Positions 45,596 through 52,705 of a stretch of 64,000 bases of DNA are shown piece by piece. The notes under the pieces are model-generated. The model was given only the letters and a program-made list of their open reading frames with translations. It ran no database searches and was not told the DNA's origin. How positions within the stretch are numbered: the first letter of the stretch is position 1; every line of letters begins with the position of its first letter. Source of the DNA: Natrinema versiforme (GTDB lineage: Archaea > Halobacteriota > Halobacteria > Halobacteriales > Natrialbaceae); NCBI RefSeq assembly GCF_005576615.1, contig NZ_CP040330.1, positions 2,356,001 through 2,420,000 of the forward strand. Direction: 5' to 3'. The translations under genes and the position numbers were made by a program.

Positions 45596-45679
45596 GGTGG
45601 GGTGGCAGAGCGGCCCAACGCGCCTGCCTTGAGAGCAGGTGGCTGTCAAGCCTCATGGGTTCAAATCCCATCCCCACCG
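45596..45679 (+). tRNA. tRNA-Ser(UGA)
   Basis: An 84-nt class II tRNA without encoded CCA. The acceptor arms GGTGGGG (45596-45602) and CCCCACC (45672-45678) pair fully, with G73 at 45679. The anticodon stem CCTGC/GCAGG encloses CTTGAGA, so the anticodon is TGA (reads UCA, serine). A long variable arm (GGCTGTCAAGCC part) is present, and the T arm ATGGG-TTCAAAT-CCCAT is complete. It also serves as the left attachment site of the integrated element; all but its first five bases recur at 54023-54101. Confidence 0.95.
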
Positions 45680-45692
45680 CTTCCTTGCGATT

Positions 45693-45712
45693 TTGGTGAA
45701 ACCGATCACCAA
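45693..45712. promoter_or_regulatory. Inverted repeat TTGGTGA-N6-TCACCAA beside the attachment site
   Basis: Perfect 7-bp arms TTGGTGA (45693-45699) and TCACCAA (45706-45712), 13 bp inside element A. A related site, TTGGTGA-N6-TCACATT, is at 45993-46012. The same half-site is in the control region at 50405-50432 and 50640-50648. Such repeated motifs near an attachment site could bind a recombinase or excision factor, or the element's repressor. Confidence 0.45.
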
Positions 45713-46051
45713 CTTGTCAATCCTCGAGTCGCTCTCACCCAGATAAGATTGATCCACGGTGATAAATCTCCGCCACGGTGGTCCAAGGCTAATCGAAGTA
45801 GGATTGAATCTCAAACCTCGCTACGGTTACAGCATCGGGAGGGATTCTTACCGCATTCCCCGCAAGCAACCGCCTTGTAGTAGTGCTACCCACCCCAGAT
45901 ACGGTATGAAAGTGGAACGACTTCACCTTGGTATTCCACCACATTATCTTTTATAAGGGATCAAGAACAGTAGCATCTATTGATGAAGTAGGTTGGTGAG
46001 ATGGATCACATTGGTACTCCAATACAGGTAGTAGAAAAAATTCAGGTTCAC

Positions 46052-46089
46052 AAAACCCTCTCCCCACACAAGGTGGGGATTCGGGTTTT
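46052..46089. repeat. Nested hairpin in element A
   Basis: AAAACCC (46052-46058) pairs with GGGTTTT (46083-46089), and inside it CCCCAC (46062-46067) pairs with GTGGGG (46073-46078) around the loop ACAAG. The 38-bp structure has two stems separated by 3 and 4 unpaired bases. It lies in non-coding DNA and could be a terminator, a small structured RNA or a replication hairpin. Confidence 0.5.
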
Positions 46090-46350
46090 ACGAAAGAACG
46101 TAAGAATAGCACCTCCACCTACGGAGCACTCCTAAAACGGTGTTGGTTGGGAAGAAAGCATAATCCTGTGAAACTCCCCTCCGCATTCAACTGGATCTGT
46201 CTTTCAATCCTTTATAAGTATCAAATTCAGTCTTACTTGATGTAGGAGTTAGAAGAACTTCTACAAAGCAAACCATTATCGATATCAACCGAAATATCGA
46301 ATGTATTATCGTCAGACATGGGATAAGCGGGTGAGACTATCTGTTCCTTA

Positions 46351-46968
46351 TCACTCGCTTGTCAGTTCTTTTACTTTTGTAGCTGCTTTTCTCCAATCTA
46401 CACTGTATTTCTCGGCAAGGTGCTTGAATCGAGGGAGATCGTGATTGTATACACGTTCACCATTGTGGTCCATGATATCTCTCACCTGAATCCTATCTTC
46501 ATACTCTTCTGGCCGCTCTATTGTCCTATTTTGAGCAACTAAAATAGAGCCAAGAGCAAGCGCCTCAAGCCCGCCAAACCTATTGAAGCCTCTTCCATCC
46601 AACTGTTGAACCAAACGTTTCACATCGTCTTTGAGGCGGGTAGAAAGGTGGAGTGAGTCACACAACGACTCTGCAAGTTTCACCTTATCAGCGTTTGATC
46701 TTTTACCAGTATCATCATTGTAGTAGCCATGCTGATGTTTCCAAAGTCGACTATATTTTGCTGAGTCTTTGGCTTGATCGGCATGAAACGTCGTTCGTTG
46801 CTGTCCTTGGGCTGCATGCCGATTTTTCGGTCTATCTTGATCTTTTAAGGCTTCACCGCTGGTAAGAGAACCATCACCTTTGCCTGCAACAACAGGTTGT
46901 TCATCGTCTGTTTCACCGATCTGCTCGCCAACTCTACAATCGTAACTATATGTACTTGCTTGAGACAT
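46351..46968 (-). CDS. Element A protein, possibly with a cyclin-like helical domain
   Basis: Not recognised. Protein of 205 aa, the last gene of the leftward block. The N-terminal 60 residues are polar and disordered-looking. Residues about 95-150 (NADKVKLAESLCDSLHLSTRLKDDVKRLVQQL, then GGLEALALGSILVAQN) have the helix spacing of a TFB/cyclin repeat, and the C-terminal FKHLAEKYSVDWRKAATKVKEL could complete it. This is only an impression. An AT-rich tract upstream (47010-47021) might give it its own promoter. Composition matches element A, not the chromosome. Confidence 0.6.
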   Translation of the reverse strand: MSQASTYSYDCRVGEQIGETDDEQPVVAGKGDGSLTSGEALKDQDRPKNRHAAQGQQRTTFHADQAKDSAKYSRLWKHQHGYYNDDTGKRSNADKVKLAESLCDSLHLSTRLKDDVKRLVQQLDGRGFNRFGGLEALALGSILVAQNRTIERPEEYEDRIQVRDIMDHNGERVYNHDLPRFKHLAEKYSVDWRKAATKVKELTSE

Positions 46969-47049
46969 GGGAAAGAAATCGACAGTGTTCCGCTGTCGAA
47001 TTAACTGTTTAAAAATTTATGCAACCGTGGGGCGAGAAAGAATATTATT

Positions 47050-48930
47050 TCATTCTTGCATATATTCGGATTCTATCTCGAGTTGCGTTTCATCGAATGA
47101 TATGCTAACGCCAAGTTCGGTCGTATACCGCTCATCAGCCGCAACGCGGTGTTTAACACCATTCACTTCATACGTGATAGGTGGCATATCGCTGTTTTCG
47201 AACACACCATTACAAGCCATTACTGATTTGATATAATCGTATGGGAGAATGTATGGCTCTCCTTTGATTGTGATATTTCCTTCAGTTTCTTCTTCGAGAT
47301 GTTTTCTAAATTCCTTCTTTGCTTCCCGAATTGTGTCTTCAAGTACTTTTGTATCAGCTTCTACAACAGGACCAGAATACTCATACCCACCTGTCCGCTC
47401 GAGTAGCGGTGGGTACGTCACTTTCACTCGAGCAAAACGTGAAGATGTCCACGCACTTGGACGATAGCTCCCCTCCTCCACACTTCTTGTCATGGCTTCC
47501 ATGTGCGATTCACCATACACTTCTAACGTGTTGAATGGTTTAATGTCGTAGAGAGCCTGATTCTCGAGGGTGGTTATTGTCGCGAAGGCATCACGATCAG
47601 TTATGTCACTTATATCGCCAGTTGCATCGCCTGCTTCTTTCCACTCCTCGTCGGAAAACAATCTACGACTGAAGGCACCAATATCAGTGTCTTCACTTGG
47701 CTCTCCAAGACCAGCATTCGTGTTATCGAAAAGGAGAACTGGTCCCTGCTCGCTCGGTTCAAAGTGCCACTTCCCATCAAGCCTTCCAGCAAACCAATTT
47801 AGAAGATCAACCATATTATTACGATTCATCTGGAAGTGTTTTTGGCCACCTCTAATTCCGCTGGTTATGTCAGTGCCAAACGCCCAATCAAATATATCGT
47901 CGACAAGATCGTCAACGTTGAGTTGGAATTGACCTACAACTGGTAGATCGCCAGTAAGTGCAAAGTCTTCCGAACGAGCTTCGTTTCCACCGAGGTTGGA
48001 CGTATCTTCTTTCTCCGCTTTAACCGACTGAATACCAGCAATATACGTTTTCACGTCGTCAAAAATGGTACGACGTTGAATACCAACAGGACGTGACGCT
48101 TCATCAACTCCATCAATGGCGAAGTTAATAACTTGCTCTATCGTTGGTTCTTCATACGACTTGGAGACCTGAATGCCTCTCATTAGGTCCGCAGGGTCGT
48201 AGACCCACATTTTCATTGAACCATTCTGACTCGCTGGACCTACTCCACCCACGTAGCCATAGTGGGCTATCTGGTAGGTGTCATAATCATGATCGTAGAG
48301 ATAGATCCTACATTCGTCGTACTCGTCTCCATCGGTCTGGAAACCATTGATATACTGAATGATAGATTCGCCATCCCATTCAGCGGGGAATTCAACCTTT
48401 GCAGTGCGGGTGATATCCGCTGGACCATCTTTGTTGATCCACAACTCACAGAGCGTTATCGGAATTCGGACCCATTCGTCGCCATCTTTAATCTCCACTC
48501 GAGCCTCAGCCTTTTTTGGCGGGTTTTCTGACTTTGTAGAGAGGTCGCGAACGAGACTTTGAGTAGTGAGATTGTCTGGATCGACGTATTCTGAGAGATT
48601 GAAATCCTGTCTCCGAGCACCAGTGAAACTCTCCTCGTGTTCGGCGGAAACTGTTATTCCAAGTTGATCTTTCTCAAGATCAAGCTCTTCAGTTTCAACT
48701 TTCAGTTCTATGTGTGCTCTGTATCTATTGTAGCTAAGTTGCTCACTTGAAATGACACTGGCAGTTGCGTCGTCACTTGGATTCACACCACTTCCACTAT
48801 AGACAGCACTTGTCACGTCAGCAGGACAGTTACTTACATCAACATAGAACCGATAAGTTTCCTCTTGGAGTAGTGGATTTTCCCACTTCCCAAGTAGGTT
48901 AACAGACTCTAATTGTAGAAATTCGACCAT
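47050..48930 (-). CDS. Large element A protein, phage-tail-hub-like at best
   Basis: Not firmly recognised. A 626-aa soluble acidic protein with no signal peptide or membrane helix. The central stretch PADITRTAKVEFPAEWDGESIIQYINGF, RIYLYDHDYDTYQIAHYGYVGGVGPASQNGSMKMWVYDPADLMRGIQVSK and EEPTIEQVINFAIDGV resembles the layout of tail baseplate hub or late-control proteins (a VxG-type beta barrel followed by a helical segment), but I cannot confirm this. It is the largest gene of the leftward block and is separated by 2 bp from the micro-ORF upstream. Confidence 0.75.
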   Translation of the reverse strand: MVEFLQLESVNLLGKWENPLLQEETYRFYVDVSNCPADVTSAVYSGSGVNPSDDATASVISSEQLSYNRYRAHIELKVETEELDLEKDQLGITVSAEHEESFTGARRQDFNLSEYVDPDNLTTQSLVRDLSTKSENPPKKAEARVEIKDGDEWVRIPITLCELWINKDGPADITRTAKVEFPAEWDGESIIQYINGFQTDGDEYDECRIYLYDHDYDTYQIAHYGYVGGVGPASQNGSMKMWVYDPADLMRGIQVSKSYEEPTIEQVINFAIDGVDEASRPVGIQRRTIFDDVKTYIAGIQSVKAEKEDTSNLGGNEARSEDFALTGDLPVVGQFQLNVDDLVDDIFDWAFGTDITSGIRGGQKHFQMNRNNMVDLLNWFAGRLDGKWHFEPSEQGPVLLFDNTNAGLGEPSEDTDIGAFSRRLFSDEEWKEAGDATGDISDITDRDAFATITTLENQALYDIKPFNTLEVYGESHMEAMTRSVEEGSYRPSAWTSSRFARVKVTYPPLLERTGGYEYSGPVVEADTKVLEDTIREAKKEFRKHLEEETEGNITIKGEPYILPYDYIKSVMACNGVFENSDMPPITYEVNGVKHRVAADERYTTELGVSISFDETQLEIESEYMQE

Positions 48931-48932
48931 AT

Positions 48933-49022
48933 TTATTTAAATTCCTTAGACCCCTCTTCATTTTCAGTGTCGTTCTCAGAACGGTACTCTGTCTCACCGC
49001 AAACAGTGGTGATTTCATCCAT
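48933..49022 (-). CDS. Possible 29-aa micro-ORF in element A
   Basis: ATG at 49022 overlaps the stop of the upstream gene (TAATG) and the frame ends with TAA 3 bp before the start of the large gene. The product begins MDEITTVCGETEYRSEN and ends SKEFK. The tight packing supports translation, but the length is too short to judge. It would be coupled to its neighbours. Confidence 0.35.
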   Translation of the reverse strand: MDEITTVCGETEYRSENDTENEEGSKEFK

Positions 49023-49660
49023 TAGAATTGAGATGTGCTGATATTGATTCCACCGTTGGTTGTTCGGTTCACCTCACCCCGATTCTGCTTATGGCGTTCT
49101 TCTTGCTCCGCACTCGTTTTCCCCTTCAAAACACGAGTATCAACGAGAGTCTGTCGAACTTCACTCGAGCGGATATTGGCGGTAGAAAAATTCTCGGCCA
49201 GAATATCAGCCATTTCGCTGATAGAGAGACCATGTTCAAGATAGAGGATTGACAAGAAAAGCGGGTTCTGTGGATCGATCATGTCCTCTGGTAGCTCGTC
49301 GCCAAGAAGTTGGTCAAGACGGGAAACAGATACATCAAAACTCCCGCCTGTTGGAAGGTCAATCCCGTGAAGCTCCGCAGCTTTATCCACAACTCCTACA
49401 TCCACGTTCAATTCGGCGGCTATCTCTTCCTTGTCATGGATACTCCCATGATTAGCGAGTTTTTCGATGTCGTTGTTACTGGGTCTCAACAACTCCCCTT
49501 CATCTGGGTAATCACTATATCCGCGTTCTAAGAGGGGCAATTCAGTCTGAAAGCCAACTATCTCTCTATCAGACAGAATCTCTTCTACGTCGTCTGAACG
49601 CCCTTCTTTTGCCTTTCCATCCCGCTTTCTCCCCTCGATAATGTCCTTCGCTTCAATCAT
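49022..49660 (-). CDS. Element A protein with HTH-like segments
   Basis: Not recognised by family. A 212-aa product from ATG 49660 (MIEAKDIIEGRKRDGKAK), polar and highly charged. Two segments look like helix-turn-helix units: NDIEKLANHGSIHDKEEIAAELNVDVGVVDKAAELHG near the middle and GLSISEMADILAENFSTANIRSSEVRQTLVDTRVLKGK near the end. It may be a DNA-binding or virion-assembly protein. The start is set at ATG 49660 because the longer frame to 49720 would overlap the preceding gene. Confidence 0.7.
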   Translation of the reverse strand: MIEAKDIIEGRKRDGKAKEGRSDDVEEILSDREIVGFQTELPLLERGYSDYPDEGELLRPSNNDIEKLANHGSIHDKEEIAAELNVDVGVVDKAAELHGIDLPTGGSFDVSVSRLDQLLGDELPEDMIDPQNPLFLSILYLEHGLSISEMADILAENFSTANIRSSEVRQTLVDTRVLKGKTSAEQEERHKQNRGEVNRTTNGGINISTSQF

Positions 49661-49661
49661 A

Positions 49662-49940
49662 TTAATATTCACTCCTTGGAACTGCGTAAAATGCCTTCTC
49701 TGTCGCACAATCAACTGCAAGAAACTGGCTGCCAGATTCTAACTCAATTTCTCCCTCATCAACAGCCAGAATTACGTATTCAGTTATCTCTCCAATACCA
49801 CCTACTCCAATGTGAAGTGTGCCATATCCCAACTGTGGGCTACCAAGTCTATCAGTGGTGATCCGCTTGATGTTACTTGGCAACTCGACGATTTTCCCGC
49901 TCTCGGGTTTGAAATCAGTTGAATAGATTTCTGTAGCCAT
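49662..49940 (-). CDS. Small element A protein 1 (beta-rich)
   Basis: Unknown protein of 92 aa: ATEIYSTDFKPESGKIVELPSNIKRITTDRLGS, then VILAVDEGEIELESGSQFLAVDCATEKAFYAVPRS. Mostly beta-prone, no membrane segment. The pattern I-x-LP-x-NI is shared with the adjacent 81-aa protein (SIELPTNI), so the two may be related. It is read leftward, 2 bp after that gene, and 1 bp before the HTH-like gene. A structural or host-interaction role is only a guess. Confidence 0.7.
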   Translation of the reverse strand: MATEIYSTDFKPESGKIVELPSNIKRITTDRLGSPQLGYGTLHIGVGGIGEITEYVILAVDEGEIELESGSQFLAVDCATEKAFYAVPRSEY

Positions 49941-49942
49941 TC

Positions 49943-50188
49943 TTAGACTTCCTCAAGATACTCGAAACTGGTTGAGTCAAAATTAAGAACTAACACATCA
50001 GTGGCGATAGGGGGCTGTGGGTTGTTACCCGCCAATTCCCTACGACGTGTATAGGTTGCAGTAGTTTCACTTTCATCTTCAACCACATACAACCATTCTC
50101 CACTAACATGGATCGCACTTTCAGTAATGTTTGTAGGTAGTTCGATACTCTCTCCCTCGCTAACTCGATATTTATTGATAGCAGCCAT
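49943..50188 (-). CDS. Small element A protein 2 (beta-rich)
   Basis: Unknown protein of 81 aa: AAINKYRVSEGESIELPTNITESAIHVSGEWLYVVEDESETTATYTRRRELAG, ending in VLVLNFDSTSFEYLEEV. It shares an ESIELPTNI-type segment with the following 92-aa protein. There is no hydrophobic helix. It is in a tight leftward block: 2 bp from the neighbours on each side. Composition is like the element. Confidence 0.68.
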   Translation of the reverse strand: MAAINKYRVSEGESIELPTNITESAIHVSGEWLYVVEDESETTATYTRRRELAGNNPQPPIATDVLVLNFDSTSFEYLEEV

Positions 50189-50190
50189 TA

Positions 50191-50364
50191 TTAGAAAATT
50201 TCCTCAATCGTTTCTTCACCCTCTTCACGCAGTAGGGCCTTGCAACCCTCTTCAATTACCTTTCCTTGGGGAACGAAACTATCCCCGTAAATCAGGTGCT
50301 TGGTGGTCTTAACGACGAACTTTTCGCGTTCTGAGACTCGTACGGTCTTATCTCGACTTGCCAT
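50191..50364 (-). CDS. 57-aa protein heading the leftward block of element A
   Basis: Short gene, ATG 50364 to TAA 50191-50193, encoding 57 aa that begin MASRDKTVRVSEREKFVVKT and end EEGEETIEEIF. It lies 2 bp upstream of the 81-aa gene with no other candidate. The compact, charged sequence with a basic N-terminus is plausible for a DNA-binding or structural protein. It is the first gene of the block and faces the divergent control region at 50365-50648. Confidence 0.6.
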   Translation of the reverse strand: MASRDKTVRVSEREKFVVKTTKHLIYGDSFVPQGKVIEEGCKALLREEGEETIEEIF

Positions 50365-50404
50365 AATTGTGTAGCACAGACAGCATGACAGTTCACCCGT
50401 TTAG

Positions 50405-50432
50405 ATCACCAATTCTCTCGTACATTGGTGAT
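50405..50432. promoter_or_regulatory. Operator-like inverted repeat in element A divergent control region
   Basis: ATCACCAAT (50405-50413), 10 nt, ATTGGTGAT (50424-50432): perfect 9-bp arms in the 284-bp region between the leftward block and the 98-aa gene. A third exact ATTGGTGAT lies at 50640-50648, abutting the ATG of that gene. The TTGGTGA core is also at the left end of the element (45693, 45993). A repressor or recombination factor of the element is the likely ligand. Confidence 0.55.
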
Positions 50433-50648
50433 TCACTGGCTAACTCGAGTGATTGGGTCAGCCAATTTCATAGGTCGCTCTGTCCTACTGCCTCTATTAT
50501 GTGACTAATTACAGGTAAATTCGAATACTTATAAAATCGGGGTGAAAGTGAAAACAACAGCCATGCAGTCTTGCGATTTGGCCTGAAAAACCGAAAGAGG
50601 TAGTGATTCGGTAACTATCTGGTATTCATTTGGGGAGTTATTGGTGAT

Positions 50649-50945
50649 ATGAAATTAAGTGAAAGTACTCGAGAGAGGGAAGTACCGATGCAGTCCATGA
50701 TGGCGGAAAACGAACGTGCAGCAGTTCGAAGTGGCTACGAATACGCGCAGGATCTTGCAAGCGGGGTAGCAGACCAATTCCCCAATGGAACAAAGATCAA
50801 TCCGAGGGAAGAGATTCTCTGGGCGGCAGAACAGGTGACTGACGATCCTCAAGAGCGGAATGAACTTCTACCATACGTGTGTTATGGATTCCAGCAAGGT
50901 ACTCTCGATCGACTGTATAAGGGGATAGATCGATATCGGTTGTAG
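50649..50945 (+). CDS. 98-aa hypothetical protein of element A
   Basis: Unknown acidic helical protein: KLSESTREREVPMQSMMAENERAAVRSGYEYAQDLASGVADQFPNGTKINPREEILWAAEQVTDDPQERNELLPYVCYGFQQGTLDRLYKG. Start ATG 50649 is immediately preceded by ATTGGTGAT, whose GGTGAT could also be a Shine-Dalgarno with no spacer. TTATAAAA (50529-50536) is a likely TATA box; it would give a leader of about 90 nt with a 7-codon reading frame at 50563. Divergent from the leftward block. Possibly a regulator. Confidence 0.6.
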   Translation: MKLSESTREREVPMQSMMAENERAAVRSGYEYAQDLASGVADQFPNGTKINPREEILWAAEQVTDDPQERNELLPYVCYGFQQGTLDRLYKGIDRYRL

Positions 50946-51140
50946 GGACATGGGGATAGTGTAGTAACGGAAAGGTAGTTTTTCGCGCTGATATCCTCCT
51001 ATTTTCGCGGACGGCCATGCCTTGCTTGAGCGCACGCACGTAAGGGCCAGAATCTCATTAGGAGGGATATCGCAGAAACAACAGTGAATGCAATTCACAT
51101 TCTAAGAAGACTTTTCCATTCGGTACCCTGTCACTCTGAT

Positions 51141-51566
51141 ATGGAAAGGAGAAAGGTACTCACAGCATTCGGTACTGTCCTGGTTAGTGGATGTCTCTCG
51201 AGTAGCAGTAATGAAGGTAATGGGAATGGTGAGCAACAGGAAGATCCTGTGATGAACGCAGAGTATGTTGGGACCACTGAAGAGCACAATGAGACTGCAA
51301 TCGAATCAGTCGAATATTCAATCGATGGAGCTTGCAGGGCGACGATTTCTGTAGTTTTCGCAAATCAGAAACCAGCGGAAGGCTATATCGGAGTGAGATT
51401 GTATAGAAACGAGGAAGAGGTAGGTGCAACCAGCCAACAGTTGGGTAAATTCGGCGATAACACGACTGAGAATGTTGATTTGCAATACTGCGAGTTTGAA
51501 AAATATAACTCCTTCCGCTTAGCAGTACTTCAGCCTGAAGAGGAAAAAGAAAATCAATCCGAATAG
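51141..51566 (+). CDS. Secreted Tat lipoprotein of element A
   Basis: Protein of 141 aa. The N-terminus MERRKVLTAFGTVLVSGCLS has the Arg-Arg start, hydrophobic stretch and lipobox Cys at about residue 17 of a Tat-exported haloarchaeal lipoprotein. After an acidic Gly/Ser/Asn linker comes a beta-rich domain (YSIDGACRATISVVFANQKPAEGYIGVRLYRNEEEV) with three Cys. It would be anchored on the outer face of the membrane. The start is set at ATG 51141; the frame upstream to 51084 does not suit. Possibly surface exclusion or host interaction. Confidence 0.75.
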   Translation: MERRKVLTAFGTVLVSGCLSSSSNEGNGNGEQQEDPVMNAEYVGTTEEHNETAIESVEYSIDGACRATISVVFANQKPAEGYIGVRLYRNEEEVGATSQQLGKFGDNTTENVDLQYCEFEKYNSFRLAVLQPEEEKENQSE

Positions 51567-51787
51567 GACACAGAAATTCCCTTAGAACCGCACCGCAACC
51601 ACTACACTCCCCACCTTACTACAATACTATGAACTGTATCAACTTAATACTTACCCAAGTAGGTGAAGCTCTTCCTATGTCCATAGTTTGGCTCGAGGGA
51701 CGTTTCGGTTTCAAGACGATGGAAACCATTCAGACAATCTTGAGACGGATCTATGAGTCTGCAATTGGCTTAGGAGATAATTGAGGG

Positions 51788-52390
51788 TTATTCCGCCATG
51801 GCTGTTCCAATACGTCGTTCAGTTGGCGCATGGAGATAGGGTTTGATCGCATTATAGCTATTCCACCCACCGATATTCATCATAGTACGGGCGTCAACAG
51901 TGTTTTCCCTTTCTGTGAGGTGGTAATTGGCCCATGAGCGGCGTAGATCATGGGAAGATACGTTGATCCATCTTTCATTATCAGTTTCCTCTGCTACGTC
52001 TTGAGCGGCTTCACGGACCCATCTACGGACTGACGATGCTGATACTGAGATAATTGATTCATCTTCATCCCGATCTCTTTCTCGAGTGAACTTAGAGATA
52101 TTCCGCTCTACTCTCTCTGGCATCCACGCATCACGCATTTTCGGATCTCCACCGTCTGTGTTCTTACCCTCTACCTGGAACAGCCAACAGTCACCTTCTT
52201 CGCTCCACCGAATATCGTTCAGTGTGACCTTTGGTACTTCATCACTCCGAAGGCCGCACTGTGTCATGAATTGAATAGCGATCTCCCTTTGCCAATCGGT
52301 TCGACCTGCTGCTTGCTCGAGTTGCTTGCATTCGTCACGGTTCAACCAGCATTTCTTACGCCCACTGCTTGCTTCCTCAATGGCTACCAT
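51788..52390 (-). CDS. Short tyrosine recombinase (catalytic domain only)
   Basis: Integrase-like protein of 200 aa that lacks most of the N-terminal core-binding domain. Catalytic landmarks are the Arg in MTQCGLRSDEV, HDLRRSWANYHL (His-x-x-Arg) and the later GGWNSYNAIKPYLHAPTE, with Trp-Tyr and the nucleophile candidate Tyr in PYLHAP. It starts at ATG 52390. Its promoter region (52391-52412) contains GTTCTA and TAGAAC as a dyad, possibly autoregulatory. It could act on its own site or with the 382-aa integrase next to it. Confidence 0.85.
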   Translation of the reverse strand: MVAIEEASSGRKKCWLNRDECKQLEQAAGRTDWQREIAIQFMTQCGLRSDEVPKVTLNDIRWSEEGDCWLFQVEGKNTDGGDPKMRDAWMPERVERNISKFTRERDRDEDESIISVSASSVRRWVREAAQDVAEETDNERWINVSSHDLRRSWANYHLTERENTVDARTMMNIGGWNSYNAIKPYLHAPTERRIGTAMAE

Positions 52391-52705
52391 GTTCTACACA
52401 AGTTGTTAGAACTATTCGCTTATCAAAGTGGCGGTTAGTCTCTCCAAGCCGAATATCACTTATAAAGAAGCGCCTCAATGATACTCCCCGTAAGCAAGTA
52501 GACAAAGAACTTGTGTATATTCCCTTCTCCCACCCCTTGGAAATTAGAACCATTGCCGTGGCACTAATTCACAGGGCTGGGGTGGAATGACTTTCCGTGA
52601 GAGAACCAAATTTATCTCAGCATATATGGAATCCCCCTTCGGCCAATTGGGTCCCATATTTCTGGCTACTGGTTGAGAACCCGATTAACAGATTCAGAAA
52701 GAGAA
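52391..52705. other. Gap between the two recombinase genes
   Basis: About 315 bp without a gene. A dyad GTTCTA (52391-52396) and TAGAAC (52407-52412), with ACAAGTTGT between them, abuts the start of the short recombinase. An AT-rich patch near 52448-52458 (CACTTATAAAG) may be a promoter. Otherwise nothing was recognised. Confidence 0.4.

Larger units (their letters stand above)
45680..46350. other. Left-end non-coding region of element A
   Basis: About 670 bp with no convincing gene. It contains an inverted repeat next to the tRNA (45693-45712), a related imperfect one exactly 300 bp later (45993-46012) and a strong nested hairpin (46052-46089). The first 70 bp match the region after the T-arm fragment at 54211-54282 with scattered differences. 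It probably contains sites for integration or replication. Confidence 0.5.

Noticed and set aside
45602-45880. Reading frame running through the tRNA gene
   Set aside because: It begins inside tRNA-Ser and continues into the non-coding end of element A; no protein-like pattern.
51677-51784. 35-codon reading frame after the lipoprotein gene
   Set aside because: It starts MSIVWLEGRFGF and ends 3 bp before the short recombinase stop, but there is no ribosome-binding site or homology to support it.
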